From: Selenomonadaceae bacterium
Lineage (GTDB): Bacteria; Bacillota; Negativicutes; Selenomonadales; Selenomonadaceae
Assembly: GCA_017549815.1 (NCBI GenBank)
Contig: JAFYNH010000038.1
Location: 1-64,000, forward strand
DNA: 64,000 nucleotides
Reading direction: 5' to 3'
This document shows positions 18,996-27,762 of this stretch, piece by piece. The number at the start of each line of letters is the position of its first letter. Position 1 is the first letter of the stretch. The notes beneath the pieces are model-generated. The model saw nothing but the letters and a program-made list of their open reading frames with translations. It was not told where the DNA came from and did not search any database. Made by a program: the position numbers and the translations under genes.

Positions 18996-21368
18996 ATGAG
19001 AATAAAAGTTTCAAATTCATTTCTGAACGTTCTGCTGTCGGCAATGGCGGCGGGCGTTCTTTTTATAGAAAATTTCAATCGCTCGCCGAAATTTTTATTG
19101 GCAACCTGCGCGGTGTTGATAATCGGCGGGATAATCTTCACTTGGCGACGGAAAAATCTGACGGCGTGGATAATATGCCCGATAATTTTTTTCGCAATCG
19201 GCGGACTAAGATTTTATGCGGTTGACAACTTGCCGCTCGACGACGTTTCAAAATTCGCGGGGCAATCGGTTCAGATAACGGGCGTGATTCGCGAAGAGCC
19301 GCAGATAAAAATTATGCCCAATGATTCAACGCAAATGCGCTTTGTCGTCGACGCCGAATCGATAAAAATAAAAGGCGCGACTGAAAAAATCAGCGGCGGC
19401 TTGATTCTAACTTATTATCCTAAAGACGGCGAAGAACTTCCGACTGCGCGAATAGACGATAAAATTTCCGCCACCGGCAACTTAAAACTTTTAACCAATT
19501 ACAATAACCCCGGACAAATCGACGGCGTGACGCGCATGAAGGCAAGCGGAATTACGGCGCGAATGTCGGCGGGCAAGACGGGCATTTTGATTGAGGAAGT
19601 CGAAGGCGGGCTTTGGACAAAATTTTTACGGACGGTCGCGGCGATTCGTGAACATTATCGCGAGTCAATGGCTCAAGTCATGTCGCGGGAAGATGCGGCG
19701 GCAATTTTCGCAATGTTATTCGGCGGCTACGCGGGACTAAATCCCGAACTCGTCGAAGACTTCGCAACAACAGGCATTGTCCATATTTTATCGGTCAGCG
19801 GCTCGCATATGAGTATGTTGGCAATGGCGACGGCGTGGCTGTGCTTGCTTTTAAAATTTCCACGCGGCTTGACGTTCGCGCTGGGATTTTTCGTAATCGG
19901 CACGTATGCGATATTGAGCGCGTTATTACCGCAAGTTTTACGTTCGGCGGCAATGGGCATTTTAGTTTTCTTTGCTAAGACGTTAGACGCGGATGCGGAA
20001 GGCGCACGGCTCTTGACGTTGACGGCGTTGGCAATGTTAATCAATCAGCCGCTGTTGTTATTCGACATAAGTTTTCAGTTGAGCTTTACGGCGACGGCGG
20101 GGCTTATGTACTTATCGGAAGACTTGAAAAATACAATTAGGAATGTGGAATTAGGAATTAGGAATTATTTTTCCATTTCTCATTCCTCATTCCTAATTCC
20201 TAATTGCTTTTCCGAGCCAGCCGCAATGACGATTGCCGCGCAGTTGGCGAGCTTACCGATTGTTGTTTGGTACTTCAACAAAATTTCGTTGAGTTCGGTC
20301 TTAGCAAATGTATTCGTCATGCCGCTTTTAGAAATTGTAATTGTCGGCGGACTTTTGGGCGGGATTTTTAGTGCTGTCGTGCCGTTAGCGGGGAAAATAT
20401 TTTTCGCGGGCGAGGCTTTAATCTTCGGAGCAGGCGCGGAGCTGAATAGAGTTTTCGCGAACTTACCGTATAGTTCGGTACAAGTGCCGACGTTGGGATT
20501 ATGGGCGGGATTTTTTTATTATGCCGCGTTGATTCTTCGCCGAGCCAAAATTTTATTGCTGATAATTTTTTTAGTGGCGATAAGTTTTTTTAGGACAGGC
20601 GACGTTGAAGTCAGTTTCGTTGACGTTGGGCAGGGCGATTGCGCGGTTGTCATTACGCCGAATAAAAAATGTTTAATCTTTGATACGGGCGGCGTTCGCG
20701 ATAAAATGTTTGACGTTGGCGGGCGCGTTGTTGTCCCTTATCTTAAGCATGAAAATATTCGCGCTGTCGATAAAATTTTCTTAACACACGTCCACGAAGA
20801 CCATTCGGGCGGTGCAGGTTCAGTGATAAAAAAATTTCCCGTCGGTGAGATTATCACTGCGGGAGAAAGTAAATCGGAATATGCGGCTGTCTTTGGGATT
20901 GCTGAAGAAAAATTGCCGACGTTGCGAGCGGGTCACGCTGGAGAAATTTTTAAGATTGACGGCGTGGAGGTTGAAATTTTATTTGCGCCGAACGTCGGGA
21001 TTGGTAATGAAATTTCAAATGTTTATCGCGTCCGTTATGGCGGTGTGAGTTTCTTAATAACGGGCGATTTGGTTAAGGAGAATGAGGAGCAAATTTTACG
21101 CGAGGGCATTGACATTTCGAGCACGGTTTTAAAAGTTGCTCATCACGGTTCCAAGACGAGTTCGGGCGAAGAATTTTTACGAGCGGTTAATCCGAAATGC
21201 GCGGTGATTTGCGTTGGCTACGGAAATAATTTTGGACATCCACGCGCCGAGATTTTGGAACGCTTAGAAAATCTCCAGACGAAAATTTATCGTACCGACC
21301 GCGACGGCTTAATCAAATTCAAAATCGACGGAAAAAATCTGCGCGTCGAGACTTTCAACAAATCTTAG
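18996..21368 (+). CDS. comEC: DNA internalization-related competence protein ComEC/Rec2
   Basis: A 790-residue polytopic protein in the standard three-part order. It has an N-terminal DUF4131/OB-like part with several membrane helices, then the Competence domain (HILSVSGSHMSMLA at about residues 264-277), then a C-terminal metallo-beta-lactamase domain (FVDVGQGDCAVV, FLTHVHEDHSGG, VAHHGSKTSS). It forms the inner-membrane channel for incoming single-stranded DNA. About residues 379-404 are encoded by a heptad-repeat element (20134-20206) and look foreign to the family, but the frame stays open. No clear Shine-Dalgarno site is visible, so translation may depend on cbiK. Confidence 0.92.
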   Translation: MRIKVSNSFLNVLLSAMAAGVLFIENFNRSPKFLLATCAVLIIGGIIFTWRRKNLTAWIICPIIFFAIGGLRFYAVDNLPLDDVSKFAGQSVQITGVIREEPQIKIMPNDSTQMRFVVDAESIKIKGATEKISGGLILTYYPKDGEELPTARIDDKISATGNLKLLTNYNNPGQIDGVTRMKASGITARMSAGKTGILIEEVEGGLWTKFLRTVAAIREHYRESMAQVMSREDAAAIFAMLFGGYAGLNPELVEDFATTGIVHILSVSGSHMSMLAMATAWLCLLLKFPRGLTFALGFFVIGTYAILSALLPQVLRSAAMGILVFFAKTLDADAEGARLLTLTALAMLINQPLLLFDISFQLSFTATAGLMYLSEDLKNTIRNVELGIRNYFSISHSSFLIPNCFSEPAAMTIAAQLASLPIVVWYFNKISLSSVLANVFVMPLLEIVIVGGLLGGIFSAVVPLAGKIFFAGEALIFGAGAELNRVFANLPYSSVQVPTLGLWAGFFYYAALILRRAKILLLIIFLVAISFFRTGDVEVSFVDVGQGDCAVVITPNKKCLIFDTGGVRDKMFDVGGRVVVPYLKHENIRAVDKIFLTHVHEDHSGGAGSVIKKFPVGEIITAGESKSEYAAVFGIAEEKLPTLRAGHAGEIFKIDGVEVEILFAPNVGIGNEISNVYRVRYGGVSFLITGDLVKENEEQILREGIDISSTVLKVAHHGSKTSSGEEFLRAVNPKCAVICVGYGNNFGHPRAEILERLENLQTKIYRTDRDGLIKFKIDGKNLRVETFNKS
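20134..20206. repeat. Heptad palindromic element inside comEC
   Basis: 73 bp with ends CAATTAG and CTAATTG. The left arm is tandem ATTAGGA-type heptamers and the right arm is ATTCCTA/ATTCCTC heptamers, so the arms are inverted complements around a T-rich centre. It is read through in frame by comEC between two membrane-domain segments. Confidence 0.85.
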
Positions 21369-21413
21369 TTAGAAAAGAATTAATCGTAGAAATTTCGCAG
21401 GGTTTCGACTAAC

Positions 21414-22910
21414 TTAAATTTCTTTTAAAAAGGCGGCATAACCCTTTTTCGTTTCGTAAATGTCGATTTTGGAAGTCGCCTCCCAAGGAGCGTGCATACT
21501 AAGAACTGCGACGCCGCTATCGATAACCTCCATGCCGTATTTCGCCATCATGTAGGCAATAGTGCCGCCGCCGCCCAAATCAACTTTGCCGAGTTCGCTG
21601 AATTGATAGTAGATATTATTTTTATCGAGAATGTCGCGGAGCTTGCCGACGTATTCAGCATTAGCGTCGCTGGAGCCGCTCTTACCGCGTGAACCCGTGA
21701 ATTTGTTAAAGACCATGCCTTTGCCGAGATAAGCGACGTTGCGTTTTTCATAGGCGTTGGGATAAAGCGCGTCGAAGGCACTGGAAACGTCAGAGCTTAA
21801 CATAAACGAATTTCTAAGGGCGCGGCGCAGTGCAAGTTCGCTGTATTGCCCGCAAGCGTTCAAAAGTTCGGCAAGCGTATTTTCCAAGAAAAAGGATTGC
21901 ATACCAGTCGCGCCGTAACTGCCAATTTCTTCCTTATCGACGAGCAAGCAACAAGCAGTTTTGCCGAACGTTTGATTGCCCGCCTCAAGCATTGCGACCA
22001 GCGACGTATAGGAGCAAACTCTATCGTCCTGCCCGTAGCCGAGCACCATACTTTTATCAAAGCCTAAATCGCGAGCCTTACCAGCGGGCACCAACGCGAG
22101 TTCGGCAGAAAGAAAATCTTCTTCCTCAATGTCGTACTTGTCCTTTAAAAGTTTCAGAATGCCTTTTTTGACGGACTCTTTATCATTTTCCTTGAGCGGG
22201 TAATTGCCGACGAGAATATCAAGCTTTTCGCCCTCGATAACTTTGTCGGCAGTCTTTTTAAGTTGTTCCTGCGACAGGTGAATCAGCAAATCCGTCACGC
22301 AAAAGACAGGGTCGTTTTCATCTTCGCCAATTACGATTTCGATAACACGCCCGTCCTTTTTAACAACGACGCCGTGCATAGCGAGCGGCAACGTTACCCA
22401 CTGATATTTTTTAATGCCGCCGTAGTAATGGGTATCAAGATAAGCCATGCCGCCGTCTTCGTAAAGCGGATTTTGTTTAAGGTCGAGGCGGCAAGTATCA
22501 ATATGCGCTCCGAGAATTTTTAAGCCGTTTTCGAGCGGTTCAGTACCGATTTGGAAGAGCGCGACGGTTTTTTTCATGCAAACGCTGTAAACCTTATCGC
22601 CCGCCTTGAGCTTGACATTATTTTTAATCACGTCGTCAAGATTTTTATAGCCGACCGCCTCAGCCTGTTTAACGGCTTCAACGACGCTCTCGCGCTCGGT
22701 TTTGCAACGGCTTATGAAGTCGATATAATCTGCCGCCAATTTATTCATAGCAAGCTTGTCATCGTCGTTGTATTCGCTCCAAACGGAAAATTTTTTATCT
22801 TGGTCTTCAGCCATTTTACGTTTCTCCTTTTCAGCTTGAATTTTTTTCCACTCGCGCATTTTTTCTCTTAGCGAGCTGATTTGTTCGTTCAGTGAATCTC
22901 TATTGTCCAT
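21414..22910 (-). CDS. M18-family aminopeptidase
   Basis: A 498-residue zinc aminopeptidase of the M18 family (aspartyl/lysyl aminopeptidase type). Metal-ligand and catalytic motifs are all present: LGAHIDTCR, GYGQDDRV, DKEEIGSYGATG, SSDVSSAFD and the C-terminal LSMHAPWE. The N-terminal 50 residues are a charged coiled coil ahead of the usual start of the fold. It overlaps dus by 11 bases and is the last gene of the minus-strand run beginning at the response regulator; comEC ends convergently 45 bases away. Confidence 0.9.
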   Translation of the reverse strand: MDNRDSLNEQISSLREKMREWKKIQAEKEKRKMAEDQDKKFSVWSEYNDDDKLAMNKLAADYIDFISRCKTERESVVEAVKQAEAVGYKNLDDVIKNNVKLKAGDKVYSVCMKKTVALFQIGTEPLENGLKILGAHIDTCRLDLKQNPLYEDGGMAYLDTHYYGGIKKYQWVTLPLAMHGVVVKKDGRVIEIVIGEDENDPVFCVTDLLIHLSQEQLKKTADKVIEGEKLDILVGNYPLKENDKESVKKGILKLLKDKYDIEEEDFLSAELALVPAGKARDLGFDKSMVLGYGQDDRVCSYTSLVAMLEAGNQTFGKTACCLLVDKEEIGSYGATGMQSFFLENTLAELLNACGQYSELALRRALRNSFMLSSDVSSAFDALYPNAYEKRNVAYLGKGMVFNKFTGSRGKSGSSDANAEYVGKLRDILDKNNIYYQFSELGKVDLGGGGTIAYMMAKYGMEVIDSGVAVLSMHAPWEATSKIDIYETKKGYAAFLKEI

Positions 22911-23913
22911 CTATACTCCCAATGATTTTTAAAAATTCTTCGGCGGAATCTGCGCGGTTAAACAAATTCCTAAGCTCGGCTCCGCCCGTCAAGCCCTTAG
23001 TATACCAAGCGGCATGTGCTCGCATTTCACGGACGCCGATTTGTTCGCCCTTATAAAAAATAATTTTCTCAAGGTGACGTTTCATGACGGCGGCGCGTTC
23101 GTCAATAGTCGGCGGAGGAAGTTTTTCGCCCGTCATAAAATATTTCAGCAATCGATTGATGATAAAGGGGTTGCCCTGCGCGGCTCTGCCAATCATGACG
23201 CCGTTGGCATTGGTTACGGCAAGAATTTTATCGAGCGAATCAAAATCTTTAATGTCGCCGTTGGCAATGACGGGAATTTTGACGGCGGCTTTAACTTTAG
23301 CGATTTCCTCCCAATTCGCCGCGCCCGAATAAAATTGCTCCCTTGTCCTACCGTGAATCGCTATGAAGTCGACGCCCGCATTTTCAACGCGCTTTGCAAC
23401 TTCGACGGCGTTAATATTTTCTGCATCGTAGCCGAGCCGAATTTTGACGCTGACGGGGATTTTAACAGATTTTTTAACGGCTGACAAAATTTTTTCGAGG
23501 AGCGCGGGATTTTTCATAAGGGCGGAGCCTTCGCCGTTTTTAACGATTTTGGGCGCGGGACAACCAGCATTAAAATCAATGACGGCAGCCGAGCCGAGTT
23601 CTTCGACGTAAGCCGCCGCCTCCGCGCAGATTGCAGGATCGGAGCCGAAAATTTGAATTGCAACGGGACGTTCCGCCTTGACGGTTTCGAGCATTGCCAA
23701 AGTTTTTTCGTTGCGATAGTGAACGCCTGCCGCGCTTACCATTTCCGAGAACATCAGCAGATTTTTTTTAGCAAAGTCGTCGTCGATAAGTTCACGCACC
23801 AAAATTCTAAACGCGGTATCGGTAACTCCCGCCATCGGCGCAAGGAAAACTGGCGTCTTGAAAAAATTAGAAATTTGGAATTGGGAATTAGGAATTATTT
23901 TTGCATTTCTCAT
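22900..23913 (-). CDS. dus: tRNA-dihydrouridine synthase (DusB-like)
   Basis: A 337-residue flavoprotein that reduces uridine in the tRNA D-loop. Motifs: FLAPMAGVTDTAFR near the start, DFNAGCPAPKIVKNGEGSALM with the catalytic Cys, IAIHGRTREQFY, and NGDIKDF. The start chosen is the ATG at 23913, which lies within a heptad repeat element (23865-23937). No other in-frame start precedes the conserved fold, so about 14 N-terminal residues are repeat-encoded. The element also offers AGGA seven bases before this ATG as a ribosome-binding site. Follows coaX and overlaps the M18 gene. Confidence 0.92.
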   Translation of the reverse strand: MRNAKIIPNSQFQISNFFKTPVFLAPMAGVTDTAFRILVRELIDDDFAKKNLLMFSEMVSAAGVHYRNEKTLAMLETVKAERPVAIQIFGSDPAICAEAAAYVEELGSAAVIDFNAGCPAPKIVKNGEGSALMKNPALLEKILSAVKKSVKIPVSVKIRLGYDAENINAVEVAKRVENAGVDFIAIHGRTREQFYSGAANWEEIAKVKAAVKIPVIANGDIKDFDSLDKILAVTNANGVMIGRAAQGNPFIINRLLKYFMTGEKLPPPTIDERAAVMKRHLEKIIFYKGEQIGVREMRAHAAWYTKGLTGGAELRNLFNRADSAEEFLKIIGSIDGQ

Positions 23914-23937
23914 TCCTCATTCCTCATTCCTAATTGC
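23865..23937. repeat. Heptad palindromic element spanning coaX stop and dus start
   Basis: Same family as the comEC copy: AATTAGAAATTTGGAATTGG heptads on the left, ATTCCTC/ATTCCTA heptads on the right. On the minus strand its first TAG is the coaX stop codon, and one of its AGGAATG/GAAATG units provides the dus start. Confidence 0.85.
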
Positions 23938-24703
23938 AGTTTCTCTCATGCAAAACGCGCAGTCCCGATAACGTCAAGAAGTGGTCGATTTTATCAATCG
24001 TCTTGGATTCTTTGTGAATCATTTTGGCAAGCCCGCCCGTCGCGATAACTTTTGCCTTCCAATCTTCGCCCATTTCCTCACGAATTTTTTCTACAATCGT
24101 ATCAATCTGCCCGACGTAGCCATAAATAATCCCCGCCTGCATACAAGCCGTCGTGTTGTGTCCGATAACGCTTTTGGGCGGGACGAGTTCAATACGCGGG
24201 AGTTTCGCCGTTGAATTGAAAAGCGATTCGGCACTTGCCATAATACCGGGCGCAATGACACCGCCTAAAAAATCGCCCGTCTCGGAAACAACATCAAAGG
24301 TCGTCGCCGTCCCAATGTCAATTACAATCAGAGGTCCGCCGTAATGTTCAAACGCGCCAACAACGTTGACGATTCTATCCGCGCCGATTGCTCGTGGATT
24401 TTCGTAATTAAGCTTAATTCCCGTCTTGATTCCCGGTCCGACAACCAGCGGACGAATTTTAAAATAACGTTCGCACATTTTGGTTAAGGGCACAATCATC
24501 GGCGGCACGACTGACGAAATAATTATGTCCTTAACGTCCGAAATTTTTACGCCCTGATAGCGGAAAAGGTCGTTAATCAACATGCCGTATTCGTCGCCGG
24601 TCTTTTGTCGGTCGGTCGAAATGCGCCAATGTTTCATCAAATTTTTTCCGCTGTAAGTCCCCATAACAATATTGCTGTTGCCAATGTCAATTACTAAAAG
24701 CAA
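23930..24703 (-). CDS. coaX: Type III pantothenate kinase
   Basis: A 257-residue ASKHA-fold kinase of normal CoaX length, catalysing the first step of coenzyme A synthesis. Motifs: N-terminal LLVIDIGNSNIVMG, GPGIKTGIKL, the acidic GADRIVNVVGA and IVIDIGTATTFDVV. It starts at TTG (24703) with AGGA upstream, closely after the last glycosyltransferase gene. Its last codons and TAG stop (GLRVLHERNCN) run into a heptad repeat element, so the natural C-terminus may have been altered. Confidence 0.93.
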   Translation of the reverse strand: MLLVIDIGNSNIVMGTYSGKNLMKHWRISTDRQKTGDEYGMLINDLFRYQGVKISDVKDIIISSVVPPMIVPLTKMCERYFKIRPLVVGPGIKTGIKLNYENPRAIGADRIVNVVGAFEHYGGPLIVIDIGTATTFDVVSETGDFLGGVIAPGIMASAESLFNSTAKLPRIELVPPKSVIGHNTTACMQAGIIYGYVGQIDTIVEKIREEMGEDWKAKVIATGGLAKMIHKESKTIDKIDHFLTLSGLRVLHERNCN

Positions 24704-24707
24704 AGAA

Positions 24708-25973
24708 TCACTTCCTAAAATTTTTTAACAGAAGCTGAATATAATCCAGTTCGACGAAATCCTTCAAAGAATTGTTTAATCGCATGATTTCCATTATTTG
24801 CGGAATAATATGTAGACAAGCAATGTGCAGTTCCTTAACGGAAGGATAAGGCAAAGATAAAAGATTAGGCAAATCCAAAATTAGAAGCCGAGCCTCAGTT
24901 AAACTCATGTCTCCAAGAGATTTTAAAATTGCTGAAAGCGAAGTCTCTTCATAAATTTTCCAACGGAAATCACCGGGAAATTTTTCGCACATATAAGTAC
25001 TTAAAGCCCGGCAAGTCAAAGCTGTTGCCAATTTATTTTCAATAGTCTCATTCAGAACATATTTAGGCAGAGTCTCAATCAAATTTTTTTCAATCCGTCG
25101 AAATTTTTCGTCTTCACTTTCAAGATAAAAGTTTTCTGTGCGGGCGGCACGATATTTCAAGATGCCGTCGTCGAATTCTTCGTTGCGGTCATGAATTTCA
25201 AAATTTTTTATCTCATAAGGATGTTCTTCGCCGCAAGCCCAACCTCTTTTCATTTTGGTTATCTCATATTCTTCACGAGATTTGCAATAATAATGATTTA
25301 TGACAATTTTCTTTGAAGTAATGGTATAATTGCCAACTCCTTCAATATTTTTGCCTTCTTCATTTATTGCTTTGGACTCTTTAAAGTAAACCGCGAAGTG
25401 AGGATTATAAAAATAATCGATAAAACGCGGATTCGCAACGGTCTTGATAAAAAAATTTCCGGTTACAAAGTCATTTTTGTTTTCAGCCAAGCCAAGCCAA
25501 TCACTCGGAGCACGGCGCGTAAATCTTTCCAAAACTCCCCTTGAGTAATCTGCCTTTTCTTCACCGTTAGAGCCGAAAAGTTGCCAATGAATCGCCAAGC
25601 CCGCCGCCGAAGAGTCGCTTGATAAAATTTCATCAACAACGTCAATAATACTTTGATTAGTTTTCGGGAAAATGAATTCGTCACCGTCTATAAATGCCAT
25701 GTATCGGCAATGAAACTTAAATCTTTTAACGGCGTCATTGTAAGCAAACATTTGCATGAATTTGCCGGGCGCAGAAATATAATCGACAAGTCCCGCCTCA
25801 ACATAAGGCTTGGCAACTTCGGCTTGATTGTCGGGGCTTTCGTTGTCGTAAAGATAGAAGTGGTCGACGCCCGCCAGCAAATGATAATCCAGCCACTCTT
25901 TGAGATAATGCCCCTCGTTTTTGAGAATAGCAACAATCGCCAAATCGTGCAGGAATAAATTTTTATCAACCAA
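24708..25973 (-). CDS. Family-92-like glycosyltransferase, copy 3 (intact)
   Basis: About 421 residues. The N-terminal 90 residues (LAIVAILKNEGHYLKEW, HFYLYDNESPDN) and FIDGDEFIFP with its DxD-type DGDE motif match GT92/GT2_4-like transferases. The middle carries INHYYCKSREEYEIT, typical of the family. The last 130 residues are helical and shared by all copies of this array. I prefer the TTG at 25973, which aligns with the ATG of copy 2 and sits 8 bases after GAGGAG; a GTG at 25982 would overlap that site. The first 95 residues are nearly identical to copy 2. Sugar and acceptor unknown. It is co-directional with coaX, 4 bases away. Confidence 0.78.
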   Translation of the reverse strand: MVDKNLFLHDLAIVAILKNEGHYLKEWLDYHLLAGVDHFYLYDNESPDNQAEVAKPYVEAGLVDYISAPGKFMQMFAYNDAVKRFKFHCRYMAFIDGDEFIFPKTNQSIIDVVDEILSSDSSAAGLAIHWQLFGSNGEEKADYSRGVLERFTRRAPSDWLGLAENKNDFVTGNFFIKTVANPRFIDYFYNPHFAVYFKESKAINEEGKNIEGVGNYTITSKKIVINHYYCKSREEYEITKMKRGWACGEEHPYEIKNFEIHDRNEEFDDGILKYRAARTENFYLESEDEKFRRIEKNLIETLPKYVLNETIENKLATALTCRALSTYMCEKFPGDFRWKIYEETSLSAILKSLGDMSLTEARLLILDLPNLLSLPYPSVKELHIACLHIIPQIMEIMRLNNSLKDFVELDYIQLLLKNFRK

Positions 25974-25985
25974 TAAAATCACTCC

Positions 25986-26516
25986 TCAAATACTTTGCAA
26001 GAGCCGCCGCGTATGCTCCAAAATATAATAGTCTTGCCAAAATTTGTGTTCGCGCATGAAGTTCATCGTCTGCGAAATTATTTGTATCGAAGCGGCGCGA
26101 ATTTCTTTGACGGCGGGATAAGGCAAGGCTAAAAGATTCGGCAACTCGCTAAGCAAAAGTCTCACGTCCGATAACTTCATGCCGTCGAAAGATTTTAAAA
26201 TCGCGCTAAGCGACGCCTCCTCTAAAAATTTTTCCCGTAAAAAATTACTCGCGGCTCGACAAGTCAACGCCGTTTCAAGAGAAAATTCCTGCGCTCCAAA
26301 ATTTTTTATCAAAGCCTTCTTCATGCGCCGAGATTTTTCGCCGTCGTCTTCAAGAACAAATTTATCTGCGCGGGCGACACGATATTTTAAAATTCCGTCG
26401 TCGAAAACTTCATTGCGATTGTACATGTCAAACCAATCAAGATTAAGATAGCCCGACGCTTTGCCAACGCGCCCCTTGTTTATCTTGATGAGAAATTCTG
26501 AATCACTTCCTAAATT
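25986..26516 (-). pseudogene. 3' remnant of a family-92-like glycosyltransferase
   Basis: The reading frame from about 26500 to 25986 matches only the last 170 residues or so of copy 1 (27763-28980), with just a few changes, starting at an EFLIKINKGR segment. The catalytic N-terminal half is missing. Directly upstream is a copy of the GGAAGTGATTC sequence that also precedes coaX, marking a recombination joint. The longest ORF starting at an ATG is 146 residues and includes no DxD motif, so a glycosyltransferase activity is not expected. It could serve as a donor for gene conversion. Confidence 0.75.
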
Positions 26517-27751
26517 TTATTTCCGAATTTGCAGGAGCCGATAAATATAATCGAGTTCAACGAAATCTTTCCACCTAGTATTTAAGCGCATGACGTTCAT
26601 CATTTGCGGGATAATGTGTAGGCAAGCCTCGCGCAATTCTTCGACGGCTGGATAAGGCAACTTTAAAAGTTCGGGCAATTCGCTAAGCAAAAGTTGTATA
26701 TCTGCAAAACTCGTTCCGCTTGTGAGGGCTTTAAGAATTGCTTTAAGCGACGCCTCTTCAAAAAATTTTGCTGGAGCCGCGTCTGTAAGTTTGGTTTGAA
26801 GATAAGCGGCAACTGCGCGGCACGTCAGGAAAGTTTCTAGCTTGCCAGCATAAAAATCAATCGGCGTATTCGGCACAAGCGTCGGAGATAAATTTTCTGC
26901 CAGCGCGGAAAATAATCTTTCGTCGGCATGTGATTTATCAGGCAGTTGAAAGTTTTGCGCCCGCTCGTCGCGATATTTTAAAATGCCGTCGTCAAATTCC
27001 TCACTGTTTGCATTAACATCAAAATTTTCTATGTTATAAGTATTCATTTCAGTATCTGATCTACCGCGCTGAGATTTTTTAGCGAATTCTTCACGTGATT
27101 TGGCATGATAATGATTAATGACAATTTTTTCAGCTGTTAAGCTTTCGTTGAAAGGTCCAGAAACAATATTGCCATTTTCATCAACCGCATAAGTTCCATT
27201 AAAGTAAACGGCAGAATGCGGAATGTATAGAAAATCTATAACTCTGGGATTAGCAATGGTTTTGACAAGCTTATCTATCTTCTTACTACAACATGTAAAT
27301 CTTTCCAGTACACCGCGAGAATAATCCGCCACCTCTTGACCATTTGAACCGAACATTTTCCAATTAATAGTCAAACCTGCCGCATTGGGGTCGTGTGATA
27401 AAATTTCATCTACAATATCGATAACCCCCCCCCAGTCAACTTTGGATAAATGAATTCGTCACCATCAATGAACGCCATATAGCGACAAAAAAATTTAAAT
27501 CTCTTAACGGCATCATTATAAACAGCTATTTGCATAACTTTGCCGGGCGCAGAAATATAATCGACGAGACCTGCCTCAACATAAGGCTTGGCGACTTCGG
27601 CTTGATTGTCGGGGCTTTCGTTGTCGTAAAGATAGAAGTGGTCGACGCCCGCCAGCAAATGATAATCCAGCCACTCTTTGAGATAATGCCCCTCGTTTTT
27701 GAGAATGGCAACAATCGCCAAATCGTGCAGGAATAAATTTTTATCAACCAT
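26517..27751 (-). CDS. Family-92-like glycosyltransferase, copy 2, frameshifted at a G9 tract
   Basis: The ATG at 27751 has GAGGAG upstream and begins a protein almost identical to copy 3. After FIDGDEFIYPKLT the coding strand carries nine G (27425-27433), the frame is lost, and a stop follows within five codons. The rest of the enzyme continues in another frame (IDIVDEILSHD onward to 26517). Seven or ten G would restore one frame of about 411 residues. This is the arrangement of a slipped-strand, phase-variable gene in its OFF state; a sequencing error in the homopolymer is the main alternative. Domain layout is as for copy 3, including the helical C-terminal region. Confidence 0.75.
27425..27433 (-). 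repeat. G9 homopolymer (contingency tract) in glycosyltransferase copy 2
   Basis: Nine consecutive C on the plus strand, G on the coding strand. Paralogues copy 1 and copy 3 have no such run at this position, immediately after the DGDEF/DLDEF catalytic motif. Confidence 0.85.
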
Positions 27752-27762
27752 AAAGTCACTCC

